Shown here piece by piece: positions 43,733 to 51,229 of a stretch of DNA of 51,229 bases. The stretch covers positions 1 through 51,229 of the forward strand of contig JBBQSF010000004.1 of the NCBI GenBank assembly GCA_038214085.1. The letters are read 5' to 3'. A program made the position numbers and the translations under genes. The DNA is from JBBQSF01 sp038214085 (GTDB lineage: Bacteria; Bacteroidota; Bacteroidia; Bacteroidales; CG2-30-32-10). The first letter of the stretch is position 1. Each line of letters opens with the position of its first letter. The notes under the pieces are model-generated. The model was not told the origin of the DNA and ran no database searches. It was given only the letters and a program-made list of their open reading frames with translations.

Positions 43733-44514
43733 TGTTCAAGATTTTTAATTAATGGAATTGCGTGATGAGCTGTAAAGTCAGACTGAATAGGTACTATAGA
43801 AATATATTTATTTTTAAGCGCCCACTCATCTGTATCTTTTCCCTTGTCGTCATTGATAAAAACGCCGGTAAGCCAGTAGTAGTTTTTATGATGAGGATCT
43901 TTGCGTACATCATAATCGTCGTCCCAATATGCACGTGCCTGACGGCAGACTTTTACGCCTTTTATTTTCTGCTTCCCTTCAAGTTTAGGAATATTTACAT
44001 TAAGGCAAGTGCCTTTTGGAAGCCCTGATTTCAGAACATGTTTTGCAATTTCAAGTATGTGTTTTTCGGAACTTACAAAGTCTGCATCATAAGCATAATC
44101 AAGCAATGAAAACCCAATGCTGGGAATGTCTTCAATGGCGCCTTCAACAGCTGCAGACATGGTGCCTGAATAAATTACATTTATTGATGAGTTCGAACCA
44201 TGATTGACTCCAGATACCAAAAGGTCGGGTTTGCCATGAAGAATTTTATTTACGGCCAGTTTCACGCAATCTACAGGTGTTCCACTACAACTCCATTCAT
44301 CATGTTTGCCGTCGATATTTATCTTTTGCAGACGCAATGGCGTTGCAATAGTTATTGCATGACCCATTGCTGATTGGGGTTTGTCGGGAGCTACCACAAC
44401 TACTTCGCCAATTGTTCGCATAAGTTTTATCAGAAAGCGGATGCCTGGTGCAGTTATGCCATCGTCGTTTGTGATTAAAATAATCGGCTTGTCTTTTTTT
44501 TCTTTTTTTATCAT
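43726..44514 (-). CDS. surE: 5'/3'-nucleotidase SurE
   Basis: A 262-residue metal-dependent phosphatase acting on nucleoside monophosphates. The metal-binding start ILITNDDGITAPGI, VVAPDKPQSAMGHAITI, and LLVSGVNHGSNSSINVIYSGTMSAAVEGA are diagnostic. A GGAG run lies about 10 bases before the start, a Shine-Dalgarno-like site that is uncommon in this phylum. It leads the surE-lpxB-spoIID-comEC run together with the upstream secreted coiled-coil gene. Confidence 0.95.
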   Translation of the reverse strand: MIKKEKKDKPIILITNDDGITAPGIRFLIKLMRTIGEVVVVAPDKPQSAMGHAITIATPLRLQKINIDGKHDEWSCSGTPVDCVKLAVNKILHGKPDLLVSGVNHGSNSSINVIYSGTMSAAVEGAIEDIPSIGFSLLDYAYDADFVSSEKHILEIAKHVLKSGLPKGTCLNVNIPKLEGKQKIKGVKVCRQARAYWDDDYDVRKDPHHKNYYWLTGVFINDDKGKDTDEWALKNKYISIVPIQSDFTAHHAIPLIKNLEQC

Positions 44515-44556
44515 TATTCTTCTCCGGAGGTTTATTTAATTATATGATATCCGTTT

Positions 44557-45210
44557 TTACTTTACATCACTGAGATTTTTCTTTATTGCATCAACGGCTT
44601 TTTGCTGTTCCTCACTTGCGTTTTTTGCAGTTTTCTGATCCTTTTCGTTTGTAATAATGTCCTGCTCTGCTTTCGAAATTTTGCTTTTATAATCTTCTAT
44701 GTCCTTGTTCAGGCTTTTGTTTTCTTTTACAAGATCATTGTATGTGTTTTCTCTTTTTTTCTGTTCTTTTTCTGCCGCATCAAGCTTTTCTTGTATTGCA
44801 TTTTTTGTGAGTTCGATTGCGAAATTCTTTATTATTTTTTCCATAACCTTGTACTCAGTTGATTTTTCCGATGAAAGGAAAATGCCTCCCATATCAACTC
44901 CAACAATAAGTTTGACATTTTCGTCACTTTTTTTTGTTATGGCATAAATGTCAACAGTATTTGCCGAAAGGTCTTTTATTAAAGCATTGTCAGCAAAGAT
45001 TTCTTTTGAAGTGCTCACTTTTGCATTATAATCTTTCATCAGGGATTTCCATTGCTTTTCAACGGTATTATCGTCGGTTTCATAAATAATTACAGTAAGA
45101 ACAGAATTGGAAGATCCGTTTATTTTTTCATTGTCTTCCTTGACATTTATTTCCTGAGATTGAGCAAACATTGATGAAGCAAGCAGGAGCAGAGTGAATA
45201 ATTTTTTCAT
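44557..45210 (-). CDS. secreted protein with C-terminal coiled coil, unknown function
   Basis: A 217-residue protein with a signal peptide (MKKLFTLLLLASSMFAQSQ). Residues 25-130 form an alpha/beta domain containing SVLTVIIYETDDNTVEKQWKSL and VKLIVGVDMGG. Residues about 135-215 are Lys/Glu/Asp/Asn-rich with heptad character (EKLDAAEKEQKKRENTYNDL), a long coiled coil. I do not recognise a named family. It is probably periplasmic. It lies 42 bases upstream of surE, so partial co-transcription is possible. Confidence 0.8.
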   Translation of the reverse strand: MKKLFTLLLLASSMFAQSQEINVKEDNEKINGSSNSVLTVIIYETDDNTVEKQWKSLMKDYNAKVSTSKEIFADNALIKDLSANTVDIYAITKKSDENVKLIVGVDMGGIFLSSEKSTEYKVMEKIIKNFAIELTKNAIQEKLDAAEKEQKKRENTYNDLVKENKSLNKDIEDYKSKISKAEQDIITNEKDQKTAKNASEEQQKAVDAIKKNLSDVK

Positions 45211-45379
45211 AATATTATTTTTAGTAGCTTGTAAAATTAAATAAAAATTACCATTTGTAACACTTGATTATAAAACAGAATTTAATTTTTTGATTTATAG
45301 TATTTTGAAAACTATTTTAGGAACATTTATGAAAATGTTTATCTTTAAGCATCTATTTTCTGAAAAAAAAATTTAAACC

Positions 45380-47002
45380 ATGAAAAAATTAATCCTATCC
45401 TCCATTTTATTGTTTGGCTTTGCTGGCATTCTCAGAGCTGACGATGACAATACTCCTGTTAAATCAGAAGTAAAAGATGTAACTGTATTTATCAGCTCTG
45501 CACAAATAACAAGAACCGCCACTACAACACTTCAAGTTGGAACCAACAAACTGGTTTTCGAAAACTTGTCGCAGTATATTAATGCCAGCAGTATTCAGGT
45601 AAAAGGCATCGGCGATTTTACAATTCTGTCAGTGTCTAGTCAGTTGAATTATTTAAAAATGCAAGAATCGTCAAAAGAACAGATTGCTTTCGAAGATTCT
45701 CTCGAAAACCTTAATAACAGACTGATTTATCAGCAGAGTTTATTAGTAGTATTGTCACAAGAACAAACCATGATTTTGTCAAATCAAATTTTGGGAGGAT
45801 CTCAAACAGGATTAAAAGTTTCTGAATTAAAAGAAGCAGCTGATTTTTTCAGGACGAGGCTGAGCGAAATAAAAGCGAAAGAACTTGCAATTAATTCGAA
45901 AATTAAAACCATTCAAACTGACGTTGCAAAATACACAAATCAACTTTCGTTATTGAATTCTAAGAAAAATATTCCTACTGGCGAAATTTTAGTTACTGTT
46001 TCTGCAAAAGCAAAATGTACTGCTAGCTTTTCCTTAAGTTACACTGTTACAAATTCGGGCTGGGTTCCTTCGTATGATCTTAGAGCTACTGATGCAAGCA
46101 GCCCCATTGCACTTACATACAAAGCTTCTGTTTATCAAACAACAGGTGAGGACTGGAAGAATGTGAAACTTACTTTGTCAACAGGAAACCCTACTCAAAG
46201 TGGAACTAAGCCGACTTTATATCCTTGGTATTTGTACATTTATAACAATACTTCCGACTACAGATCATACAACGATAAGTCACAAGCACAGATGAAAGCT
46301 AAAGATGATGGGGATTATGAAAAATCAACAACTACATCAGGCAGCTATACTGAAGCGCTCACATCAGCCTATTATACAACAGTTTCAGAAACACAAACAA
46401 ATATTGAATTTGAAATTGCGTTGCCATATTCCATTCTTTCTGATGGAAAATATAATGAAGTGGAAATTCAGAATTACACACTTCCTGCTACATACCAGTA
46501 CTATTGCGCTCCAAAAATTGACAACGATGCATTCCTTATTGCAAAAGTTACAGGTTGGGAACAGTATAATCTTTTATCAGGAAACATGAATCTTTATTTT
46601 GAGGGAACTTATGTTGGCAAATCTTATGTGAATAGTAAAACCACTACCGATACTCTTGAAATATCTTTGGGTCGTGATAAGAGTATTTCTGTTACACGTG
46701 TTAAACAAAAAGATTTGTCGAGCAAAAGTTTGATTGGCGCTAACAGAAAAGTTGTAACTTCATGGGAGATCAGTGTACGCAATAAAAAGAAACAGGCTGT
46801 AAGCATTCTGATTGAAGATCAGATACCTGTTACTACTGATAAAACCATTGAAATTGATAAGCTGGAATATACTGGAGCAACACTTAATGAGACCACAGGT
46901 ATTCTAAAATGGAATCTTACAATTAATCCAGCAGAAACAAAGAAACTTAAATTTTCATACACTGTTAAATATCCAAAGGACAATACACTTTATCTCGAAT
47001 AA
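45380..47002 (+). CDS. mucoidy inhibitor MuiA family protein (DUF4139)
   Basis: A 540-residue exported protein with a signal peptide ending near GILRA. The N-terminal DUF4140-like part starts VKDVTVFISSAQITRTATTTL. A coiled-coil stretch follows (about 95-195). The DUF4139 part includes YTVTNSGWVPSYDLRATD, ALTYKASVYQTTGEDWKNVKLTLSTGNP and the ending ILKWNLTINPAETKKLKFSYTVKYPKD. Homologues are common in Bacteroidota and their biochemical role is unknown. It is a single gene ended by a hairpin terminator. Confidence 0.9.
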   Translation: MKKLILSSILLFGFAGILRADDDNTPVKSEVKDVTVFISSAQITRTATTTLQVGTNKLVFENLSQYINASSIQVKGIGDFTILSVSSQLNYLKMQESSKEQIAFEDSLENLNNRLIYQQSLLVVLSQEQTMILSNQILGGSQTGLKVSELKEAADFFRTRLSEIKAKELAINSKIKTIQTDVAKYTNQLSLLNSKKNIPTGEILVTVSAKAKCTASFSLSYTVTNSGWVPSYDLRATDASSPIALTYKASVYQTTGEDWKNVKLTLSTGNPTQSGTKPTLYPWYLYIYNNTSDYRSYNDKSQAQMKAKDDGDYEKSTTTSGSYTEALTSAYYTTVSETQTNIEFEIALPYSILSDGKYNEVEIQNYTLPATYQYYCAPKIDNDAFLIAKVTGWEQYNLLSGNMNLYFEGTYVGKSYVNSKTTTDTLEISLGRDKSISVTRVKQKDLSSKSLIGANRKVVTSWEISVRNKKKQAVSILIEDQIPVTTDKTIEIDKLEYTGATLNETTGILKWNLTINPAETKKLKFSYTVKYPKDNTLYLE

Positions 47003-47020
47003 ATAAATTACAAACTCACT

Positions 47021-47055
47021 AAAGCCCGGTATTTTTAGTATCGGGCTTTATTTTT
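47021..47055 (+). terminator. Rho-independent terminator after the MuiA-family gene
   Basis: AAAGCCCGGTA (47021-47031) pairs with TATCGGGCTTT (47039-47049) over 11 base pairs including one G-T pair, with a 7-base loop. ATTTTT follows. The end of the minus-strand gene lies within the right arm at 47048-47050. The T-run favours plus-strand termination. Confidence 0.85.
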
Positions 47056-49135
47056 GATATTTTCGGAACAAATCTTGAATTAGTATTTTTTGTTTTTCGG
47101 AATAGAAGTAACCTTGTTTTTCAAGAGCAGAAATGCCTGACATTCCTTGTTTTAATTGTGGTTCAAGACTACAAGCTTTTTCAAAATATTTTTGTGCAGC
47201 ATCTGAATTGTTCTTCATGTTTTCTGCAATTGCAGCACCCAAGCAGGCATCAGAATGATTCTGATTTATTTTAAGTGCTTTTAAAAAGAAAACGAGAGCA
47301 CTGTCAGGTTTACTTTTCTCAAGGTAAATAAAACCAAGATTATTATATGAATCAATACTTGTGCTATCTTTTTTTAGAATCGAAGAAAAATCCAAGATTG
47401 CTTTATCGTTTTCCTGAATAATAATGTACGCATTTCCACGCATCAAAATCGCATCATTATTGTCAGGGTATTTTTTGATAACAGTTGAAAAATCATTAAT
47501 TGCATCAGTATATTTTTTTAGAAAAAAACTGGCTTGCCCTCTCTTGAAAATAATCTCAGCATCTGATTTGTTTTTTATAAGATATTCATTGTATGATAGG
47601 ATTGCCTCCTGATACATTTTCCCTTCAAAAAATGCATTGGCTTTGTATTTCAAAATTCTAGTATTTGTGGGATTTAACTTGTAAGCAGTAGAAAAATCGC
47701 TGACAGCATCTGTGTATTTTTTAACTTTTGCATTGGCCATTCCCCTGTTGAGCCATGCATCAGCAAAATCGCCTTTAAGTTTTATTGTAGAAGTGTATAA
47801 TTCAATTGCTTTTTCAAAATCATTATTCATGTATTTTGCGTTTGCATAATATTGCATTGCCAGAGCAGAACGTGGATTTTCTTCTGTTGCCATTTTAGAA
47901 AAACTCAAAGCATTTTTGTATGCCCTTACCTGCAATGAAGAAAGCAATGAAAGAGGTAAAATCAGTAAAACTGTTAGTGAAATATATTTTTTACGCGAAA
48001 AGGAAACTGAATTAAAAAAAACACTTAGCGCAATGAAAATTCCCGCAAATGGCAGATAACTCCTGTGGGTAAGATAGTCGTAGGAATATGCCGACCAATC
48101 AGGTCTGTAGAACATTGCAGGAGTTGTGAAAACAATAAACCAGATCAATCCAAAAATGAAAAGCGGTTTTTTGAATAATTTTAATTTGATAGCAAATACA
48201 AGTATTATAAGAATAAAAAGAAATCCGGTTATAATCCTAAATCCATTATAAAATGGCATTAACGGAATGTTAACTGGTAAAATAAAAACAGAAAAAAGCT
48301 CCGGAATTGTTGGGAAATTTGCAACAAAAGCAGACAATCCAAAACTACCTGTTGTTACAGGAGAAATAGAAATTTTGCGGAGATACAAATATATTAATGT
48401 GATCAGAATGTAAAAAGCAGCATGAAAATAATTCTGATTTCGGAACCATTTTTTCTTCAAAACCAAAGATGCATACAAAACACATAACGGGCCGGTGAAT
48501 ACCGCTGTTTCTTTTGCCAGAAGTGCCAGCATAAAGAAAATGAAATGCAAAAAGAGGAAAATATTTCTATTCGTTTTTTCGAAACTGATATACATGGAAA
48601 TTGAAAGTATTACTGTTAATGCAAGAAGCAGATCGCCGCGGGCAGGAATCCATGCTACCGCATGTGTAAAAAGGGGATGAATTGCAAACAGTACAGTGAA
48701 AAAATATCTTGAAATAACATTTACTTCCAGTTTAATAAGTAGGAAGAAAAGAGCAAGGCAGGTTAATAAATGAAAGAGCATATTGCTGAAATGAAACATG
48801 CCGGGTTTTACACCACCAATAGCGGCATCAATAAAATAAGTTATGCTCTGCAGTGGCCGGTAAAGTTCAATTTTTTGAGCACTCAGTTCAGCGTCAGTGG
48901 TAAATGATATTCCGATATTATTGATATGAGAATATACTTCTTGGTTTTTAATAATTACAGCATCGTCGTCAAAGTAAGAATAGTCAAAACCTATAGTAGC
49001 GCCATAAGTAATTGCAATTAGAGCCGCAACGAGAGTAAAAAAATATATATTTTTAAACCCGAAATTTGTTGTAATTGGTAATTGTTTGTTTTTATTTTTT
49101 TCTATAGCTGGCTTATGAAGTTCATTTTTTTTCAT
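47048..49135 (-). CDS. TMTC-like polytopic membrane protein with TPR repeats
   Basis: A 695-residue protein. The first 390 residues have about ten hydrophobic helices with an early acidic YFDDDAVIIKNQEVY, an LFAIHPLFTHAVAWIPARGDLL segment and YRPLQSITYFIDAAIGG, which resemble GT-C fold O-mannosyltransferases of the TMTC group. Residues about 390-690 form eight or so tetratricopeptide repeats (AMQYYANAKYMNNDFEKAIELY, AWLNRGMANAKVKKYTDAVSDF). It may transfer a lipid-linked sugar to periplasmic proteins, with the TPR part selecting them; catalysis is not shown. It overlaps maf by 4 bases. Confidence 0.82.
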   Translation of the reverse strand: MKKNELHKPAIEKNKNKQLPITTNFGFKNIYFFTLVAALIAITYGATIGFDYSYFDDDAVIIKNQEVYSHINNIGISFTTDAELSAQKIELYRPLQSITYFIDAAIGGVKPGMFHFSNMLFHLLTCLALFFLLIKLEVNVISRYFFTVLFAIHPLFTHAVAWIPARGDLLLALTVILSISMYISFEKTNRNIFLFLHFIFFMLALLAKETAVFTGPLCVLYASLVLKKKWFRNQNYFHAAFYILITLIYLYLRKISISPVTTGSFGLSAFVANFPTIPELFSVFILPVNIPLMPFYNGFRIITGFLFILIILVFAIKLKLFKKPLFIFGLIWFIVFTTPAMFYRPDWSAYSYDYLTHRSYLPFAGIFIALSVFFNSVSFSRKKYISLTVLLILPLSLLSSLQVRAYKNALSFSKMATEENPRSALAMQYYANAKYMNNDFEKAIELYTSTIKLKGDFADAWLNRGMANAKVKKYTDAVSDFSTAYKLNPTNTRILKYKANAFFEGKMYQEAILSYNEYLIKNKSDAEIIFKRGQASFFLKKYTDAINDFSTVIKKYPDNNDAILMRGNAYIIIQENDKAILDFSSILKKDSTSIDSYNNLGFIYLEKSKPDSALVFFLKALKINQNHSDACLGAAIAENMKNNSDAAQKYFEKACSLEPQLKQGMSGISALEKQGYFYSEKQKILIQDLFRKYQK

Positions 49136-49719
49136 GCTAAAAACTTTATCAGTTCATCGTAAAGCATTCGGGTAGGCAATCCCATTACATTAAAATATGA
49201 ACCTTCGATGCGTTCAATTGCAACATACCCAATCCATTCTTGTGCTCCGTATGCTCCGGCTTTATCGTAAGGTTTGTAGGTGCTAAGGTAATATTCAATT
49301 TCTTCTTGACTCAGGTGTTTAAAAAATACTTTTGTAAGTGCGTAAAATGAAGTTGTTTTATGTTTTGATTTTAGGCAAACTCCGGTAATTACTTCGTGCA
49401 TATTTCCCGAAAGTTTTTTTAACATTTCAACACCATCGTTATAATTTTTAGGTTTTGTTAGTGCCGTATCATTAATCCACACTATTGTATCTGCCGTAAT
49501 TACAATGCTTTTTTCATCAATGCAGCCATTGAAAACCGATGCCTTTAATTCAGCAAGAAACAGCGCTATTTCTGAACCCTTAAGGTTTGGCGGATATTTT
49601 TCTTCAACTTCTTTTATATCCACAGAAAAAGGGATATCCAGTCCTTTCAAAAGCATCTGCCGACGTGGCGATTGTGAAGCAAGTATGATATGGTAATTTT
49701 TAATCTTGTCCTTAAGCAT
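49132..49719 (-). CDS. maf: Maf family nucleotide pyrophosphatase
   Basis: A 195-residue Maf/YhdE-type pyrophosphatase acting on dTTP, UTP or modified nucleotides. Motifs are IILASQSPRRQMLLKGL, ITADTIVWIND, LTKPKNYNDGVEML and DKAGAYGAQEWIG with ERIEGSYFNVMGLP. The length is normal. It is translationally coupled to the TPR membrane protein gene and lies 9 bases after the prenyltransferase gene, a common Bacteroidota order. Confidence 0.95.
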   Translation of the reverse strand: MLKDKIKNYHIILASQSPRRQMLLKGLDIPFSVDIKEVEEKYPPNLKGSEIALFLAELKASVFNGCIDEKSIVITADTIVWINDTALTKPKNYNDGVEMLKKLSGNMHEVITGVCLKSKHKTTSFYALTKVFFKHLSQEEIEYYLSTYKPYDKAGAYGAQEWIGYVAIERIEGSYFNVMGLPTRMLYDELIKFLA

Positions 49720-49728
49720 AAATCTCGG

Positions 49729-50664
49729 CTAATTCATGTAAAATACAAGCATGGAAAGTACGCCTGAAAGTAGGCAGAATTTTACAATTCCACTTAATAA
49801 AGTGAAATCCGATTTGTTCTTTGCAATGATGGAAATGTAACCCATATAGAGAAATGGCAGACAGACAGCAATGACAAAGTACCAGAAAAACATTGTTAAT
49901 TTTTGCGTTTTTATCAGATAAGCAATATAAGATAAACCAAGAAAAGTAATAATTGAAATACCGAACAGCACGTACTTGGTTTTTTTAATGCCTATAACCA
50001 CGGGCATGGTAGTACATCCTACTTTTTTGTCGCCTTCATAATCTTCAATATCTTTAATTATTTCTCTTATGAGTGAAACTAAAGTGGCAAATATGAAATA
50101 GGATATTGTGAAAATGCCAATGTATTTATAGTAAATAGTTAAAACAAAAGTACTGCCATGATGAATGAGCGACTCCATTTCAAACAACCATACTACTACA
50201 ACCACTAATCCGGAAAATATAGCAACCATAAGGTTTCCAACTAAAAAATAAGCTTTGTATTTAGTGGAATAAAACCACAAAGCAATGGCAATTGTTAAAT
50301 TTATAAAACCAAGAAAAATATTTCCGGCTTTGTAACCAATATAAAAACCAATAACAACGGCAGTAATACTAAAAACAGTATGTATGAGCATTGCCTGACG
50401 GCGCGAAACTCCGCGACCAATAAGCATTTTTTTTGGTTTATTAATTCTGTCAGTTCTTACATCAAAATAATCATTAATTGCATATCCACCAGCAGCAACC
50501 AATATGGTTGACAGAACCAGCAATGCAAAAGTAATAGTACTCATAAATGGAGCAATTTGCACTCTTTTCATTAATGGCAATAGAATGCAATACCTGAACA
50601 AAACCTGCGTAAGAGCAATAATTAGCAGATTTTGATAACGAATGAGTTTGAGAATATTTTTCAT
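49729..50664 (-). CDS. UbiA-family prenyltransferase (geranylgeranylglycerol-phosphate geranylgeranyltransferase-like)
   Basis: A 311-residue membrane enzyme with eight or nine helices. The first Asp-rich motif is NDYFDVRTDRINKP (64-77), and the second lies around LIREIIKDIEDYEGDKKVG. It condenses a prenyl diphosphate with an aromatic or glycerol-phosphate acceptor. In Bacteroidota this gene next to maf and a KdsC-like phosphatase is usually annotated as a digeranylgeranylglyceryl phosphate synthase-type protein; the true acceptor is not known from sequence. Confidence 0.88.
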   Translation of the reverse strand: MKNILKLIRYQNLLIIALTQVLFRYCILLPLMKRVQIAPFMSTITFALLVLSTILVAAGGYAINDYFDVRTDRINKPKKMLIGRGVSRRQAMLIHTVFSITAVVIGFYIGYKAGNIFLGFINLTIAIALWFYSTKYKAYFLVGNLMVAIFSGLVVVVVWLFEMESLIHHGSTFVLTIYYKYIGIFTISYFIFATLVSLIREIIKDIEDYEGDKKVGCTTMPVVIGIKKTKYVLFGISIITFLGLSYIAYLIKTQKLTMFFWYFVIAVCLPFLYMGYISIIAKNKSDFTLLSGIVKFCLLSGVLSMLVFYMN

Positions 50665-50679
50665 GAAAATAAATTTAAT

Positions 50680-51201
50680 TTACCATACAAAAGCATCCTG
50701 ATTGAGCCACTTTCCCTGTACTTTTAATACTTGTTCTACCACATCGCGCACACAACCTTCGCCACCTTTAAAAGATGATATATAGAGTGAAATGCTTTTT
50801 ATTTCTTCAGCTGCATCTGCAGGGCAAACAGGCAAAGCGCAGTTTTGCATTACCTGTTTATCGGGAATGTCGTCACCCATATAAAGAACTTCATCTGGAG
50901 TTATCCGGTGTTGTATTAAAAAACTATTATAAACTTCGAGTTTGTTTTTTACTCCCATAAATACATGCTCTACATTCAATGTTTCGAAGCGTTTTGGTAT
51001 TGCATCTGAAATACCTCCTGATAAAATTACAATGCGTAATCCTTTTTTTATGGCGTATTGAATTGCATAACCATCTCTTACATTCCCGGAACGAAGGGCC
51101 TCACCGCTTGGCAACATAATTACCTTGCCGTCGGTCATCACACCATCATAATCAAAAAACAGTGTAGTAATATGTTTTAGTTTCTCTTTATAATTAATCA
51201 T
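50680..51201 (-). CDS. HAD-family phosphatase, KdsC type (KDO-8-phosphate phosphatase)
   Basis: A 173-residue cap-less HAD phosphatase. Catalytic aspartates Asp17 and Asp19 are in FFDYDGVMTDGKV; ILSGG holds the second motif, and MGDDIPDKQVM holds the metal-binding acids. GGEGCVRDVVEQVL is the KdsC-type C-terminal tail that reaches the neighbouring active site. It would release phosphate from 3-deoxy-D-manno-octulosonate 8-phosphate in KDO synthesis for lipopolysaccharide. The start is close to the right edge and the upstream gene is outside the window. Confidence 0.9.
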   Translation of the reverse strand: MINYKEKLKHITTLFFDYDGVMTDGKVIMLPSGEALRSGNVRDGYAIQYAIKKGLRIVILSGGISDAIPKRFETLNVEHVFMGVKNKLEVYNSFLIQHRITPDEVLYMGDDIPDKQVMQNCALPVCPADAAEEIKSISLYISSFKGGEGCVRDVVEQVLKVQGKWLNQDAFVW

Positions 51202-51229
51202 TTGCGTGATATTTTTTTATGATGTGTTT

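Noticed and set aside
45340..45347. TATCTTTA before the MuiA-family gene as a promoter
   Set aside because: The last base departs from TAnnTTTG and there is no TTG at the right distance upstream.

Overview
The window is AT-rich DNA from a member of the Bacteroidota, probably an uncultured or environmental Bacteroidia/Flavobacteriia-like lineage. The evidence is direct: several proteins end in type IX secretion (T9SS) sorting domains of type B (gliding-motility-associated C-terminal domain) and one in type A, giant SprB-like repeat proteins are present, BatA and DUF4139 family proteins occur, and promoters of the TAnnTTTG type precede several genes. LpxB and a KdsC-type phosphatase show a lipid A-bearing Gram-negative envelope.

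Layout. 1-5612 (+): an acyl-activation and surface-glycan block with an AMP-forming acyl ligase, acyl carrier protein, ketoacyl synthase III, SDR reductase, membrane glycosyltransferase and GNAT. 5725-7221 (+): a secreted protein with a collagen-like G-X-Y stalk. 7266-9732 (-): a sulfotransferase and a polysaccharide flippase. 9947-26120 (-): a co-oriented locus of about 16 kb that begins with an ECF sigma factor and a membrane protein in the anti-sigma position, and continues into four giant T9SS type B proteins with two small secreted proteins between them. 26121-26830: intergenic, holding a 190-200 bp imperfect palindromic repeat. 26831-28867 (+): BatA-type protein. 28870-32623 (-): a tight four-gene operon of lysine 2,3-aminomutase, two ATP-grasp ligases and a GNAT. 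32849-34691 (+): a second ECF sigma factor with a zinc-finger/TPR anti-sigma. 34692-35326: intergenic with the second copy of the palindromic repeat. 35327-38952 (+): pirin, TrmD, a small secreted protein and a T9SS type A beta-helix protein. 38941-45210 (-): ComEC core, SpoIID, LpxB, a small membrane protein, SurE and a secreted coiled-coil protein. 45380-47002 (+): MuiA/DUF4139 protein with a hairpin terminator. 47048-51201 (-): TMTC-like TPR membrane protein, Maf, UbiA-type prenyltransferase and KdsC-type phosphatase.

How the genes work together. The most striking unit is the sigma/membrane-protein pair at the head of the adhesin locus. The membrane protein has no N-terminal signal peptide; it has an internal transmembrane helix, then two PKD domains and the same C-terminal sorting-type domain carried by the four secreted proteins downstream. 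This suggests that a periplasmic copy of a T9SS sorting domain senses secretion status and controls expression of the cargo. The second notable unit is the KamA/ATP-grasp/ATP-grasp/GNAT operon, which looks like a compact pathway for a beta-lysine-containing, possibly N-acylated, small peptide. It sits in an 8.1-kb segment flanked by the two direct copies of the palindromic repeat. The 38941-51201 region is mostly conserved envelope housekeeping.
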